Below are positions 10,190 to 23,270 of a DNA stretch of 64,000 nucleotides, piece by piece. The notes beneath the pieces are model-generated. The model made no database searches and was not told the origin of the DNA. It saw only the letters and a program-made list of their open reading frames with translations. Both the position numbers and the translations under genes were made by a program. The first letter of the stretch is position 1; every line of letters starts with the position of its first letter. The stretch comes from Enoplolaimus lenunculus (Eukaryota > Nematoda > Enoplea > Enoplida > Thoracostomopsidae), in the NCBI GenBank assembly GCA_030248215.1, contig JASANG010000753.1, positions 124,001 to 188,000 of the forward strand. Reading direction: 5' to 3'.

Positions 10190-10285
10190 CTACAGATCAC
10201 CGATACCAACATTTCGGAAAATTGTGGCGTTCAAGGGCCCTACAGATCACCGATACCAACATTTCGGAAAATTGTGGCGTTCAAG
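10186..10285. repeat. 51-bp direct tandem duplication
   Basis: The block starting GGGCCCTACAGATCACCGAT and ending TTGTGGCGTTCAAG occurs twice back to back with no visible difference, so the duplication looks recent. It starts at the right edge of the MITE. Confidence 0.9.
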
Positions 10286-10383
10286 CGCCAGCTTATGCCC
10301 ATCCACATCTGCCCGTTTAACGTACCACCACCAACACACAAATTAAAAATGGTATCTAGCGCGACTCGATCTTCCATATCTCA

Positions 10384-10796
10384 TGCGGGATTCGTTATAA
10401 CCGGGGCAGGCGGGACACGGTTTGTCCCATGTTGATTCGACAACGTTAAAATTCGAGCACTCCGTGACACGGTTTGTCCCATGTTGATTCGACAACGTTA
10501 AAATTCGAGCACTCATATCGAGTGAACAGACAAAACTCGAACGTCATATATGACTACTTACAAACCGCCGCTCTGATCAATGTGTACTAGTCGGTATGTC
10601 ACGTGATACTGAGGGACATTTATGCCAATATCGTATGATATTCCAAAATTACAGCGAATATCGCATGATATTCAATGGGGTAGTGTAATTTTCGAGTGCT
10701 AAGTAATGGAGTCGGACGGTAGAGGCACATCTGTGCTTAAAATACCAAATACACGTCTGCAAATTCATTGCCCCGGTTATAACGTGAACCCCGCAT
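10384..10796. mobile_element. Inverted-repeat element, GCGGGGTTCACGTTATAAC family, copy 1
   Basis: The left end GCGGGATTCGTTATAACCGG and right end CCGGTTATAACGTGAACC, then CCGC, are inverted repeats. The inside has a 52-bp tandem duplication starting GACACGGTTTGTCCCATG and ATATCGTATGATATT-like palindromes. A longer relative is at 43014-43657. It encodes no protein. Confidence 0.75.
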
Positions 10797-11888
10797 AACC
10801 AAATTAGCTCAATACAATAAACACAGTATAAAGTTTACTGCTAATCCTTAGCAATCAATCATGTATACAATGCAGTAAACGTAAAAAGAAGTCAATCCAT
10901 AAAGTCATCAGTTTACAAGACCCACAAATACAGAATCAAACTAACAAACCATAAAAACCATCATTTGTTTCGTGCAATTATTCTGCTGCTGAAATTTCAT
11001 TTATTAGACACTTCAAATTCTTGTTGTAATTATTTGTCAAAAACAAGAGACTCACCTTATTGTTGATGTATATATTTAAAATACAAGTTGACCTCGACAA
11101 ACCACCTTCGAATGCTTTGACGATTACGTTTTAAATATCAGGAAATTCTTCTCAATACTATGTATAATACCGCATGCCAAAAGCCTTTTACGAGCACCAC
11201 ACACCGAAACTGCTATGCAACACCGCCTTACCACAACAACAGAATTCAAATTTCCAACAAACATCGCAATAACAAAGAATCAGTTGCAAGGAAGCAAAAA
11301 CAGAATGATCTGAAAAATACTAAAAAACTTAATTTTAAATTTCAAAACAAAAAAATTTCTTGCCAATCAATGGTCTGCTCAGTAATAATCACTCTAATTT
11401 CCACCGTACTGCTTACTAACATGGTCTTACGACTTAACAACCACCACAAAGCTGTGACTCCACGGCAAAAAAAGTTTACATTCAGATTAAAAAACATTTC
11501 TCTCACCGTTTTCAAACAACTCTCGTACAAGAACAATGAGGTAGATTTCCAAAAAATGCAGAAAAAAAACCAAAGGAACACGTATTATCCCGAGCTCATT
11601 GCAGAAAAAATACACACACATGTGAGCACAATTTTCAGCCATGCAACGAACGAGAAAATACCATAAAAAACAGAAGGGTAAAAAAGCAACAAAAAACAAA
11701 TATAGTACATCATAAAAACGCAGGTAGGTTTACAACGCACTGCAGTTAGTAATACACTTTTAGGTACATAGATAGATAGATAGATAGTAGTAGTAATTAA
11801 CAGGGCACAGCTCAACAATAGACCCGAATAAAACCAATGCATTAAACCAAATTATAAACAACAACTATATACATAAATATATATATAT

Positions 11889-12310
11889 CAGGGTGCAATC
11901 GGAATTACAATTTAACGGGTCCGGAATTTGAAAATTTTACCGGAACCGGAAAGTGAAAAATGCATTTCACCAAAAATTTCATTTTAATCATATTTTTTGC
12001 TCTATTATTTGTGAAACAACCTTAGCTGAACATAGGTATTTATTTTATTTGTTGTATTTTAGATTTTCGTCGTCGACTGAAGCGAAATCCACCATCAATG
12101 GCTTATATTCGGAGTACAAGTGGCTTTCAAAAGAGATTCTTAAAAATTAGCAAAGTTAAGAAAACGGCCAAATTATAACACCGGAATTTTTAAATCCGGT
12201 AAAAATTTACCGGAACCGGAAGGTGAAAAATGGCGGAACCGGAATTCCGGGTACTTTAACATCTTGAACTATCCGTGCCGGTTGTTTTTGGTGTCCGATT
12301 AAACCCTAGT
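11889..12310. mobile_element. CAGGGTGC-family hAT-type MITE copy
   Basis: The left end CAGGGTGCAATCGGAATTAC and, reversed from the right end, CTAGGGTTTAATCGGA are degenerate inverted repeats. ACCGGAACCGGAA motifs recur at both sides, with an AT-rich middle shared with the copy at 27597. Confidence 0.65.
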
Positions 12311-13045
12311 GTATATATATATCGATTCAAACATGTTTTAGGCAATACATTCCGTTTTCTGAACCGCTTGTTTTCGCCAAATAAAATCATATATACATGA
12401 CATCCATTCTATATCAATTTCAAAATTATTCACCGCTGTTCTATGAGAATACAGAAAACACAAATGAGACGATAATCATAACGTATTAAGCCATAAAACA
12501 GTTGAATCCAGCTCATTCAACTCGAACTGTTGGCTTATTCGTCAAAATCCCCAAAACCTGTCATATACTATTTTACTCGCTTAAACCACCCGATCCATCC
12601 AAAGGTTTCGTCATTTCACCAAACTATACCTTACATCGATCGCTCCCTCAATGACTACACCAACTACTTAACCAAACGTGATGCTCCACACGACCACCAC
12701 TTGGCCGAACAATGAAACTCAAACGATCCGAATATACATATACATACATACATACAAATATCCGAATAATATATACATACACATATAACATATATACAAA
12801 CAAAACACATATAAAACCAACCGTTTACTTCATTTTAACGACGCAGCCATGTGAAAATTAAAAATTTTCAAAATTTTAAACGCACGTCTCCGTCTAAAAT
12901 TTCTGCGTTTTTCCTGTTTTGTTGTTCTTTTTTAGTTTAATTCTACTCAATCGCAGTGTAAAATCCAACCATCTCCGTGCCATGCGCCGGTCGCATCACA
13001 TGCGTGTTTTACCTATCTATTTACCTCTAATGGTTTCAATTTTAA

Positions 13046-13192
<147 letters not shown>

Positions 13193-16100
13193 ACATCCGG
13201 ATGATACCTACGCTGCTGTCTGTCTGTCTATACGCCTGTCTGACTGCCGACAACGCCGTTGAATAATACGCGCGCGTGTCTCAGTGATTTTTTTTCATTT
13301 TTAAGTCAAGAACAATTATTACGCATTACTTGGCCAGGCAATTTATACGTATATACGTACGCATAAATAATGCAAAAGAAACTTTTCTGAAGATATGTGT
13401 GTAATATATAGCTACTGAAACCTAGCACTGGACACAGACCACATTAGCAAATAGCAACTATGCAGTACGTAGTAGACAGACATAAATAGACACATAGGTC
13501 CGTCTTTGCATCAATTAAACGGCTTGAACGCAAGCTGCAAAACAATTCATATTAGCATTTTAGCTCAGACACTACAACATCTGAAAATATGATGATCGCA
13601 AATTTAATTACAATTAGCTATAGCATTTCATGCAATTTCCTTGACTGTAACCGCTTACGGTCTTCATTTTATTATTGAAAACACAATCATGCTGCATATT
13701 TGTGCCGTCACTGTCTAACTGACGTATCGTTACGATATGAACTTACCATAGTATATATAACAACAAAAATAACACAAATTACAAAACAATACAAGACACA
13801 TATATACTTGTTGTATATATATATACACAATCAAACCGCACTATATCAGCTTCCGCTTCGTTTATATCCGCAACCGGGACACCATCATATTATTAACCGG
13901 GATAAATGCAAAAAACAATAGTAGTGCACATATTTAATATTCATCACAGCGCAACCAGATATATATACACACATACACACATATATATCTATATATCTAT
14001 ATATATCTATATATCTATATATACATACATATATGTATATCTACCGGATCAGCTACATATATATCCAGTTGCGCCTAACGCATTTATACTCCAATAACAT
14101 AAACAAAGTTAAATACAATCATAACGCGGTTTCAGGCTTACCTACTACCCCTACACACTTATACGAAATACATTTTACCGGTGAAGCATGACATATAATA
14201 CATATACATATATAATTGGCCTTGATTTAAGTTATCATTAACTTTACTGAAATACACCAACACTCAACTAGGAACATTTCAGACATATATACATCTCAGC
14301 ACGGATACCTTTCACGTATCAAGACATCAAGACACCGAGACAAATTCGTCGAAATGCCTAACTTCTTGCATACGCAACAATTTCCTACAATGGCGCTCAT
14401 ACACTAGCCAGCCACATAGACGTGACGACCTGCCTAACCAGCTGTCCTAAATTAGCTGTATTTACTCGAATTTTCGCTAATTAACTTATCATACGAAAAA
14501 GTTTACTATTTGCAATTAAATACGATAGATAAACAAGTACGTATATGTACAGCAGTGCGGCGAAAAAAACAACAATAACAACAGAAAAAACTGGTGCCAC
14601 AATTCGTCTTCCGATAACTCGTTGACCAAACACTGATCGCTTGGCGTACGCTTGTTTACACTGTCGAACGTTAAGTTATCAGGCGACCAATTGTGGTGTA
14701 CGTATATATATTAGATAAAACACACTTTAGCTCAACACATTCCTTACAGACATTACTACTACATATTATATTATTACAGTTATATACTACTAATCAAACA
14801 ACCCCATACGCAAAATTTACTGTATCAAAATCAGGCTTTGCAAGCGAAAATAGCAATAATTACGTACACTGTTTATGAATATATATAATAACCAAGAACA
14901 AACAATACACAGAAATGACTATAACAGTTAGCGCACTAGTACGTAACATACATATAAGCATATATCTTAGCGTAAAGAATGCAACATGGACATTTTGCTA
15001 CGAATAAACGCAATTTACCACCAGTTTGGCAGCAGTACGCACTTCCAAGCTGGCAGCGGTGACATACGTCGGTTTTCTCAGAGTTTCTCTCGGTTTCAAA
15101 CCGAACCAAACGCAAAAAACAAGTTCCATTTTTTGTCTGCCCAGGGTTACCAAAATAAACGAACATCTATTGCATTATTTATTGATTTTTCGTTGTTTTT
15201 AGCAGCCAATCATTGTTATTAATATTGCAAAAATACGTATTATTTTTTAGTGAAATCTTCACGCGAAATCTCGTTGAGCGTATATAGCCAAAATGTTCCG
15301 CGTCGCAATCGCCGCTACGACATATATATACGTATATCTTGCAAATACATTCAAAAATTAACAATTATCAAACACGCGCATATTAACGATACTTTGTCTC
15401 AGACTATCAACTCAACGCTAATCGCAAATATCTTTTAACCGTTGATATTATATTTCGTGCCCGACCTTTGTTTCAGTTCTGAGATTTGTTTACTTACAAC
15501 AAAAATATTGATTTATATAACAAGTTATATATATATTTAAATTTTCTATTTAATAATGAAACCATATATACATGTATTGCCGACCATTGTTAAATTCAGC
15601 ATTTTATATATTGCCGAACATTGTTGAATTCGGCATTTTCGCAACCGAATCCGAACTCTCGAACACGGACCGCCAATTATTGCCAAATGCCCCCAATCTG
15701 AACTTTTGTGTTGCCACGCTGTTACACGCTCCCTTGTGAAACCATTCGATTCTCAGTCCAGTCAGTCAGGTCATCGCGATACATCAAAAATAAAATAAAA
15801 TTTAAACCAACATAACACCTCCTAAATATAGACAAACAAATACGTATTTTATTCATTTTCACACTCAACAAAATGCTACTGGCCTGTCACTGCTACGGTG
15901 CTGTCTATATTGTTGCTTGTAGACTAAAATTCAAAATTTAAAATTTAAAAATGTTAAAGCATATAATAAAACTGTCGTAGACACTGAAGGGGGCCCTCAA
16001 AAATAGCCACCAATTCACAGCGTAGTTCCCCACACATCTCACAGCGTAGTTCCCCACACATCAGTAAACGTACAGTTAGTAGCATTTTCACTCACAACAT

Positions 16101-16802
16101 CAACATCGCTCGATCACAAAGTGCAGTTTGTTAAAATTTAATCAAAATCTTTTTTTCGTTTTCTTAAATCATAAATTGTCCATATATAATATATATCTAC
16201 TAGATTTATTGTTTAATCATAAATTTTCACCGTATACACATATATATTATATTCATACATACGTACATTCTGTTTGTTTGTTTGTTTAACAACAACATCA
16301 ACGAACAGTCGCAAATCCAAGCGGAAAGCGAACCTAAAAGCCATGCCCGGCATCAGTACTCGAAACCAAATTTTCTATATCGGTTACTTCTAAAATTGTA
16401 CGTATTTCACTTCTCAATTACTTCGCTTGCGTGGGCTTTTTTCATTATTATACATACCACGCGGACAACCCCATCGGAAATTTCTGGACCTGTCGCCAAT
16501 GTCGCAATGAACAAATAGAAGCGCAACGGTAGACATACATAAATACATAACATACATACATCCATCCATACATACATACCTACATATACGTCCTATACTT
16601 TAATGTATATAAGAGACATAAGATTCGCCGATTGAAGAGGACACAACTTTTAGCGGCGAATGTTACATTTTCGAACAACCTTTACAACTCCAGTGAATAA
16701 AACTTTTTTTGAGAAACGAAAATAAATTACTAAAATTTCGCACCAATCAAATTTTTTTCGAACGAAGTATATACTTACTTACATACGACCATACTTCCCG
16801 TT

Positions 16803-16803
<1 letters not shown>

Positions 16804-16875
<72 letters not shown>

Positions 16876-16892
16876 TAATATTAATAATAATC
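16804..16892. repeat. (AAT)n microsatellite
   Basis: About 28 AAT/TAA triplets, slightly degenerate at the right edge. It gives homopolymer Asn and Leu frames that are not genes. Confidence 0.98.
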
Positions 16893-17764
16893 GTTCTAAA
16901 CTCAGAATGTGTGGAACAAAAGAACAAGCATACAACTGCGTTTAATCATTCTCTAATTCATGAAAATGCAACTGCGAAGAGAAATAATTGCGGCACAGAG
17001 CTACACTGACCACGACAAATGTACTGCCCAAAAATTGATTGACAAAAGAATTGTATTCTACGTTAACAAAATTTTTCACCCAAACAAATCTTCACACCCC
17101 GTCATATTAATAATTCTTGATGACAGGGTTGTTGAAATATTTGTCATTTGTCCTTTGAATCAAAAAGAACTGACTCGCAATTCGCAAAGTATAAGTAAAT
17201 ATCCGTTAATAAAAATTAGTTATACGTAAATATACGTAAACCATCTATAGAATAGAGGTCAAAATAATAAGTACACTTCGAGTAAATACGAAATATAGAT
17301 TTAAGTTTTCGCATAATTAAACTTGAAACGTAAAAATAAATACGTAACTTTAACTTATTTTGTCTCAAACTATACGTACACAGTTTATCCTACCCAGTCA
17401 AAGCGGCGGCGAAGTCACGTCAACGCATCTCGCTTTCCGTAAACCAAGTTTCCAAACAGGAACTAATTTTTGTCCGAACAGGAACCGGAATTGGAAATAA
17501 TTTTCATTGCCAAATTTTGCAAAAACGACGCCATCAACAGTTTGGGTAAACACAAAATGTAACTTAACAACAAAAACACTCATTTCGAAATAATTTTTCA
17601 AATAAAGTTTTAAATACATTGCAATACGTATTTAAATGATTATGAATAAATACGTAATTTGCCACAAAACCGTTAAAGAAGGAACTGGAACAGAAATGGG
17701 AATTGAATTTTGTAACAGCGCTACCACGTTAGCGTAGCCATACGTGTTGTATGTATCACCATAT

Positions 17765-18148
17765 TAAGGATGTGCCGATTAATCGGCATCGATAATAATC
17801 GGCACTTTTCTTGAGCATCGGCATCGGCTCTGCAAAAAAATTTCCGATTCTTTGCCGATACTTTTTGCACACATAAATCAGTTGGAATGCAATCAGTTTC
17901 GTTTCTGGGCACATATCAGTGTCTGTGTGTGGTCAGGAAAACTCTTTACCTCTTTTGCGTTTGTGTTTGAACAAATTAATTGAAATGAACCGTTCTCATA
18001 AAATTCTAATCGTTTATGTTGCTTAGGGTTTAAGCCTTCATATGCTGATGTACTGTTGTGTCCTATCTGTTTATTAAGCATGGTTTACTACAGTTGGAAT
18101 CGGCATCTGTTCGGCATCGGCAAAAATTTCGGTACCGGCACATCCCTA
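17765..18148. mobile_element. TAGGGATGTGCC-family hAT-type MITE with perfect 8-bp target duplication
   Basis: The left end TAAGGATGTGCCGATTAATC and, reversed, TAGGGATGTGCCGGTACC are terminal inverted repeats. CACCATAT flanks both sides (17757-17764 and 18149-18156). Subterminal CGGCATCGGCA repeats are typical of the family here. Other copies are near 22205, 24391, 34323 and 54172. Confidence 0.85.
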
Positions 18149-18735
18149 CACCATATCTTTTTTCAAAATTTCACAAACCCCGTAAACAAATTAAACGCAT
18201 TTTCCATCACTCTACAATACAAAAACTGAGATATATATACTGCAATGCAACCGCCTATCCTATCTCTAAGTTCTACACGCCAAAATTTAACTACTACTGC
18301 CCATCAAAACAATCTTACGTACCGTGGTGGTGGTAAACAGCCCCCCGTACGGCTACTACTAACTCTTGCTTACAAATATTAACACGCAACGCCTCGATTT
18401 TTCAGAAGACGAGTCACCAAGATACATACTACATACGTATATACAGCAACAGCAAGTAAACACAGTAACACAACTTACAAAACAATACATTATATTATAC
18501 ACTACGTATACGCCGCTCACGCTCAGCCTGCCACTACCAACCCTTGACAGGACAAAAAATTTGTTAAAAATATTAAAATTTAAATTTTTTTGCTCGCTCT
18601 CTTCTCGTTCTATAGTCGCTAGTCACACTCCTTCGCCTACCTCTGAGACTAAATATTGTACACACACACACACACTTGTTCATCTACACTTGCATATACT
18701 TCGATCATTTCTCATAGTGTCATCTTCGTTTAGTT

Positions 18736-18875
18736 GGCCCATGTTACATTTAAGGGGCGTCCACGTTTTTGGTGGGTCTATAAAAGAGTAGGTTTACACA
18801 CTAGATTAAATTTTTTTCTTAGGCTTAGGCTTAAGTTTAGGAACTAATTTTTGCAACGCTTAGGCTTTGGCTTAC
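18736..18875. mobile_element. GGCCCATG-family MITE fragment
   Basis: The left end GGCCCATGTTACATTTAAGG and TTAGGCTTAGGCTTAAG hexamers are clear. The right terminal repeat is missing. Confidence 0.55.
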
Positions 18876-19056
18876 CATAACATAAAGGTGTATGTTACAT
18901 ATGCTCAGGCGACTATTAAATACCACGCGAACCAACAGGAACAGCAAGCAACTCGATTTCAGTCAACGCAGAACACAAAAATTCTTCGTCAATTTGTTCA
19001 TGCGACGTTTTTGAAAATTATTGCCAGCCCACACACAGCCACCCTAAATCAACATT

Positions 19057-19065
19057 GTATATATG

Positions 19066-19099
<34 letters not shown>

Positions 19100-19121
19100 T
19101 GTATGTACGTATGTATGTAAA
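19057..19121. repeat. (TGTA)n microsatellite
   Basis: About 14 TATG/TGTA tetramers, with one TACG variant. Confidence 0.95.
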
Positions 19122-20890
19122 TGATCCATCCATACAGTCACAAAATTGGTTGGTTGTGCCAATTCTCGTACGCGTAAGTTTGCTGTTCCGATTGCGATAT
19201 AATCCAGTTCCGCTTTGCACACCATGAGTGATAATATGTACGTATATACACACATGAAATAGACGATAAGTTTAACAACCGTACGCATAGTTAATTATTT
19301 TCGCCCCATCGATCCCATCTGTTATATACCTACCAAACTAATCATACGTATATACGTACGTCTCTAGACGCCTAAGTACAATAAATACGCTTGCATTCAA
19401 CTTCATCATACATGTATGTATTCACCGCTCCCTCGCTCACTAGAGCGAGTGGATTTCAGTTCGACTTAGCATCACAGCCGAGCAAAAAACAATAGTAACG
19501 GCAAACGAAAATTCAATCAACTCGGATAATAATCATATATATATTATATACATATGCACATGCGCACAACAGCACATCTTATTAAACTCTGTAAAATCCG
19601 CTTATAGCACATCTTATTAAACTCTGTAAAATCCGCTTATTATCATTGTGATAAATCCAAAGCCATGCCAAAAACATTCATAACGGCGCCCATATTTCTA
19701 CTCGCCCAACGCGTATTCGCTAGCATCAAGGGCTTACTCGTTGGCAAGAGATACGTAGACAGGATGTATTTCATCGCAAAATTTCTCGAGACAAAAAAAG
19801 CACTTTTAACAACAGGATTTATAGAATAACTTTCTGCATCTTAGAGATATAACCGTCCCGGCACAAAATCCTGGTCACGCCACTACCTAGCATTCTTAGT
19901 CCATAATTATATATATAATACATACACCAACTTAATATTCAGTACACGATCCGCAATAAACAAATAACAATCATTACGACATCTCAATAGCTAAGTTATA
20001 CGTACCGCTTTTCATGGTACATCCTTGAGTTAAACACAGACACAGCGAGAGAAAAGATTATTATATATTATTATTATTATTAGATTCTATCTTTATGTAT
20101 TTTTACCTCACTACCCTAAAAACCAGCAATTCGGTCGATAGTTTATGTACCAGTTCGTACCGCACAGTCAGTCAGTCACGAACAGCACCCGACCGGTGGC
20201 AACCAGGGCAACAAGCTGACAACAACGAGGTTTTGGCTCTCGCTACACGAGACAAGCGGTTTCACACAAAGAAACGTTGGCAAAATAAGTTATTTCGCAC
20301 ATTCATGTATACGTACCGTACATATATATACGCACCGCGAGGGCTTACCACTACAAATACAGACACACACTTTATAAACAAATACACCCATGCATCAAGG
20401 CATACGTTTGTGTCAAACCAATTCTGGGCACGAGCCAACATAAAAACATTCACACCGATGTACATAGACTTATGAACTAAACCATACGTATATATACGTC
20501 TCCTGATGTGTATATATTTGAGTCACCTATTACATGTTATGTACCAGACTACTAGCCATCTCAGGTCTTCTTCGTTATCCGTATGGAACTAAAAATATCC
20601 TTAGGGGGGTGGGCATGCAACAATGTCAGATGACAAACAACCGAAGTTGAAGCTTTTCTAGCAGGTTGGCCTATAATTTTTCAAAGTTAAACGAGCTCCT
20701 ATGATGATGCTAGCAAGGTACGCAACCACTCTCAGTACAGTTAAAGTGCAAGTAATAAACGTCTTAAACATCGGTCATCGCTCATATATAGATTTGTACA
20801 TATATCGTATTAAATCGTTCAAACCATGTTAAGCTACGAAACCGCCTGAGCGACTACAATTTAGACAGCAAAATTCTAAATTAAATAGTC

Positions 20891-21000
20891 CAGGGTGCAA
20901 TCGGAATTCCGATTCCGATTAGAATTCCGATTAACAATGAGTTCCGATTCCCATTACGATTGTACAATCAATCGGAATCGGGATTTTCCACATTTTAATT
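20891..21000. mobile_element. CAGGGTGC-family MITE fragment
   Basis: Starts CAGGGTGCAATCGGAATTCC, followed by ATTCCGATT-type repeats. The right end could not be placed; related CAACCGG sequence occurs near 21567. Confidence 0.5.
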
Positions 21001-22204
21001 TTAGGCCAACTTGTAGTGATATGTTGTTTAAAAATTCTGCATCATTTAAGGTTTTTTATGAATATGAATTCATTTTCAACGCTAAATTCATCAAAGAATT
21101 TCTTTTACAACTTCGCAGCATATAATTCACATTTCACTCCAAAGCAAGTTCCCTGAGCAGATCAAAACGAACACACAATGTTCGTACCAACACCTTTAGT
21201 TAGATCACACATCAGACAAGTCAATAAATATTAATTCTATTATTACAGTCGAACTAAAAATTAATGGAAACTCACTTTTAGGTGCTTTATATACGGTACA
21301 ACTTCCATCACAGACAAATACGTATATATGTGTGCATATCAAGGCAAATTAATACCTAATAAGAACCGTAAAAATCAGTTCTATTTAACGGAAGCGGCAC
21401 CTCCAGGCACTACTAGCATTCAACTTTAAATTAACATATATATACACTTTCTCATCATCATTCTGAGAAACTATCGTTTCGATAACAATCTTGTCATCTG
21501 TCAGCACTAATAAGCCACAGCTAAACCGATCACTAATAATTAGGTGTGTGCGTAAGCTATCCGAGTGCAACCGGTATTACACATAACGGAAGCGGAATTT
21601 GAAAAAAAATTCCAGACAAGAACTGAAAAAGCAAACATATATACCATCGAAAAAATCATTTTAATTTTCATTTTTTGCAATATTATTGGTGAAATAAATA
21701 ACCACCCTAGTTGGAAATAGGTACGTATTCACTTTATCTGCTGTATTTTAGATTTTCATAATCCACGGAAGCGCAATTTTACATACTATACTAAAGAAAT
21801 CTATTTAATTTTATCGTCATTTTTAGGAAATATCTCAATTCCCACCGAACAAAATTTAATATCGGAATTTTTAACTACGGTAAATATTTATATATATGTA
21901 TATATACGTGTATATATATTTATACGTAATTTTGCCAGTTAGAACAACACTGTGTTTCTATTTCAGCTACATCTCACTAGAACCACCGATAAGGAATAAT
22001 CCCTAAATCTTCTAAATCGATTTAAACTATTTCTGTAATATTACTACGCTCGGGCAGTGCTTGGTCAGAGCGTAGTGTTTACACATCGGTTATGCGCGTG
22101 CAGATAATTTAGTCACAAGTATAATAAAAACGTACGTATATCTATAATACTCAAGCGAAACACGACACATTAACCATCATTACGATTTTATAAGACCAGT
22201 TCAT

Positions 22205-22400
22205 TTCAATTATTTTTTCAAACACAAACGCAAGAGAGATACGTAGCCGTTTTCCTGACCAAACACACTGATATGTGCCGAGAAATGAAATTAATAGCAT
22301 TCCAACCAACTGTTATGTGCAAAAAGTATCGGCAAAGAATCGGCAAGTTTTTTCGCATTGTCGATGCCGATACTCACGAAAAGTGCCGATTATTACCGAT
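22205..22400. mobile_element. TAGGGATGTGCC-family fragment
   Basis: Inverted relative to the 17765 copy. It carries ATGTGCAAAAAGTATCGGCA and GATGCCGATACTC blocks, without clean ends. Confidence 0.55.
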
Positions 22401-23270
22401 GCGAAACTGGACAATTTTTCCGCTGATCGACCCATTTTTCCCTGGTTTCCCTGACGAAATAGCAAAATTCCCTGTTTTCCCTGATGAGCGGACACCATGT
22501 TAATGTAGATTTTATTTATAACTCTGTTCAGAAATAGAATAACTGAACGCTAAGTATGTGCTAAATATCAAAGCTTACAATTTGTTGGTTCATAATTTAA
22601 AGGAACTGAATGTAAACACTCAGTGTCCGTACTTATTTCTGGTCACTGATTCATTCTAACCTTTGACACCTTTCTGTAACCAATCTATTCCTCCGAAGTA
22701 GATGCCAAATGTCAAAACAAAATAAGCGCAAAGCAACTATACAACACAAACAAAGCGATAAACAATCATCGTTTACAATACGTACACCTCTCAATGTTCT
22801 CCATATTTCGTCACCTAGATTAGAAAAGTGCCGGGGCAATGATTTTTACCAGCGCCGGATCCAGGATTTCTAAATAAGTAATTAACAGTTATCGCTACTC
22901 AAGTTTGGTCCATATTGAAAAAATATATTTTTCAACCTTAAATTCAGTCTAAAATTTCTAACCGACTCAAGTGGAAGCAATAGCTTTAAATGAAATCAGA
23001 ATCTAAATACGAAAATTTTCACTGGCACCAGTATCGTCTGGCTACTGCCCCGGGACACCTCTAATAGCCATATGTACATAAATCATACCATAAATGCAAA
23101 CACAAAGATTAAAAAACAAACAGCAACGTATACAAAAAGCAAATATACTATAATATATTCGACCAAATAAATCCATTTGTAGTGCGACAAGATAACCGAG
23201 CGACCACATATCTGCGTTTCGAAATACAAAGCCAGATCCTGCAATTAGACGCATAAACGCAATGATTTGA

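Noticed and set aside
11160-11666. A 168-residue plus-strand frame
   Set aside because: It is A/C-rich, low-complexity sequence rich in Asn, Lys and Thr, with no domain; its composition matches the surrounding noncoding tract.
16709-16945. Poly-Asn / poly-Leu frames
   Set aside because: They come from the AAT microsatellite and have no flanking coding signal.
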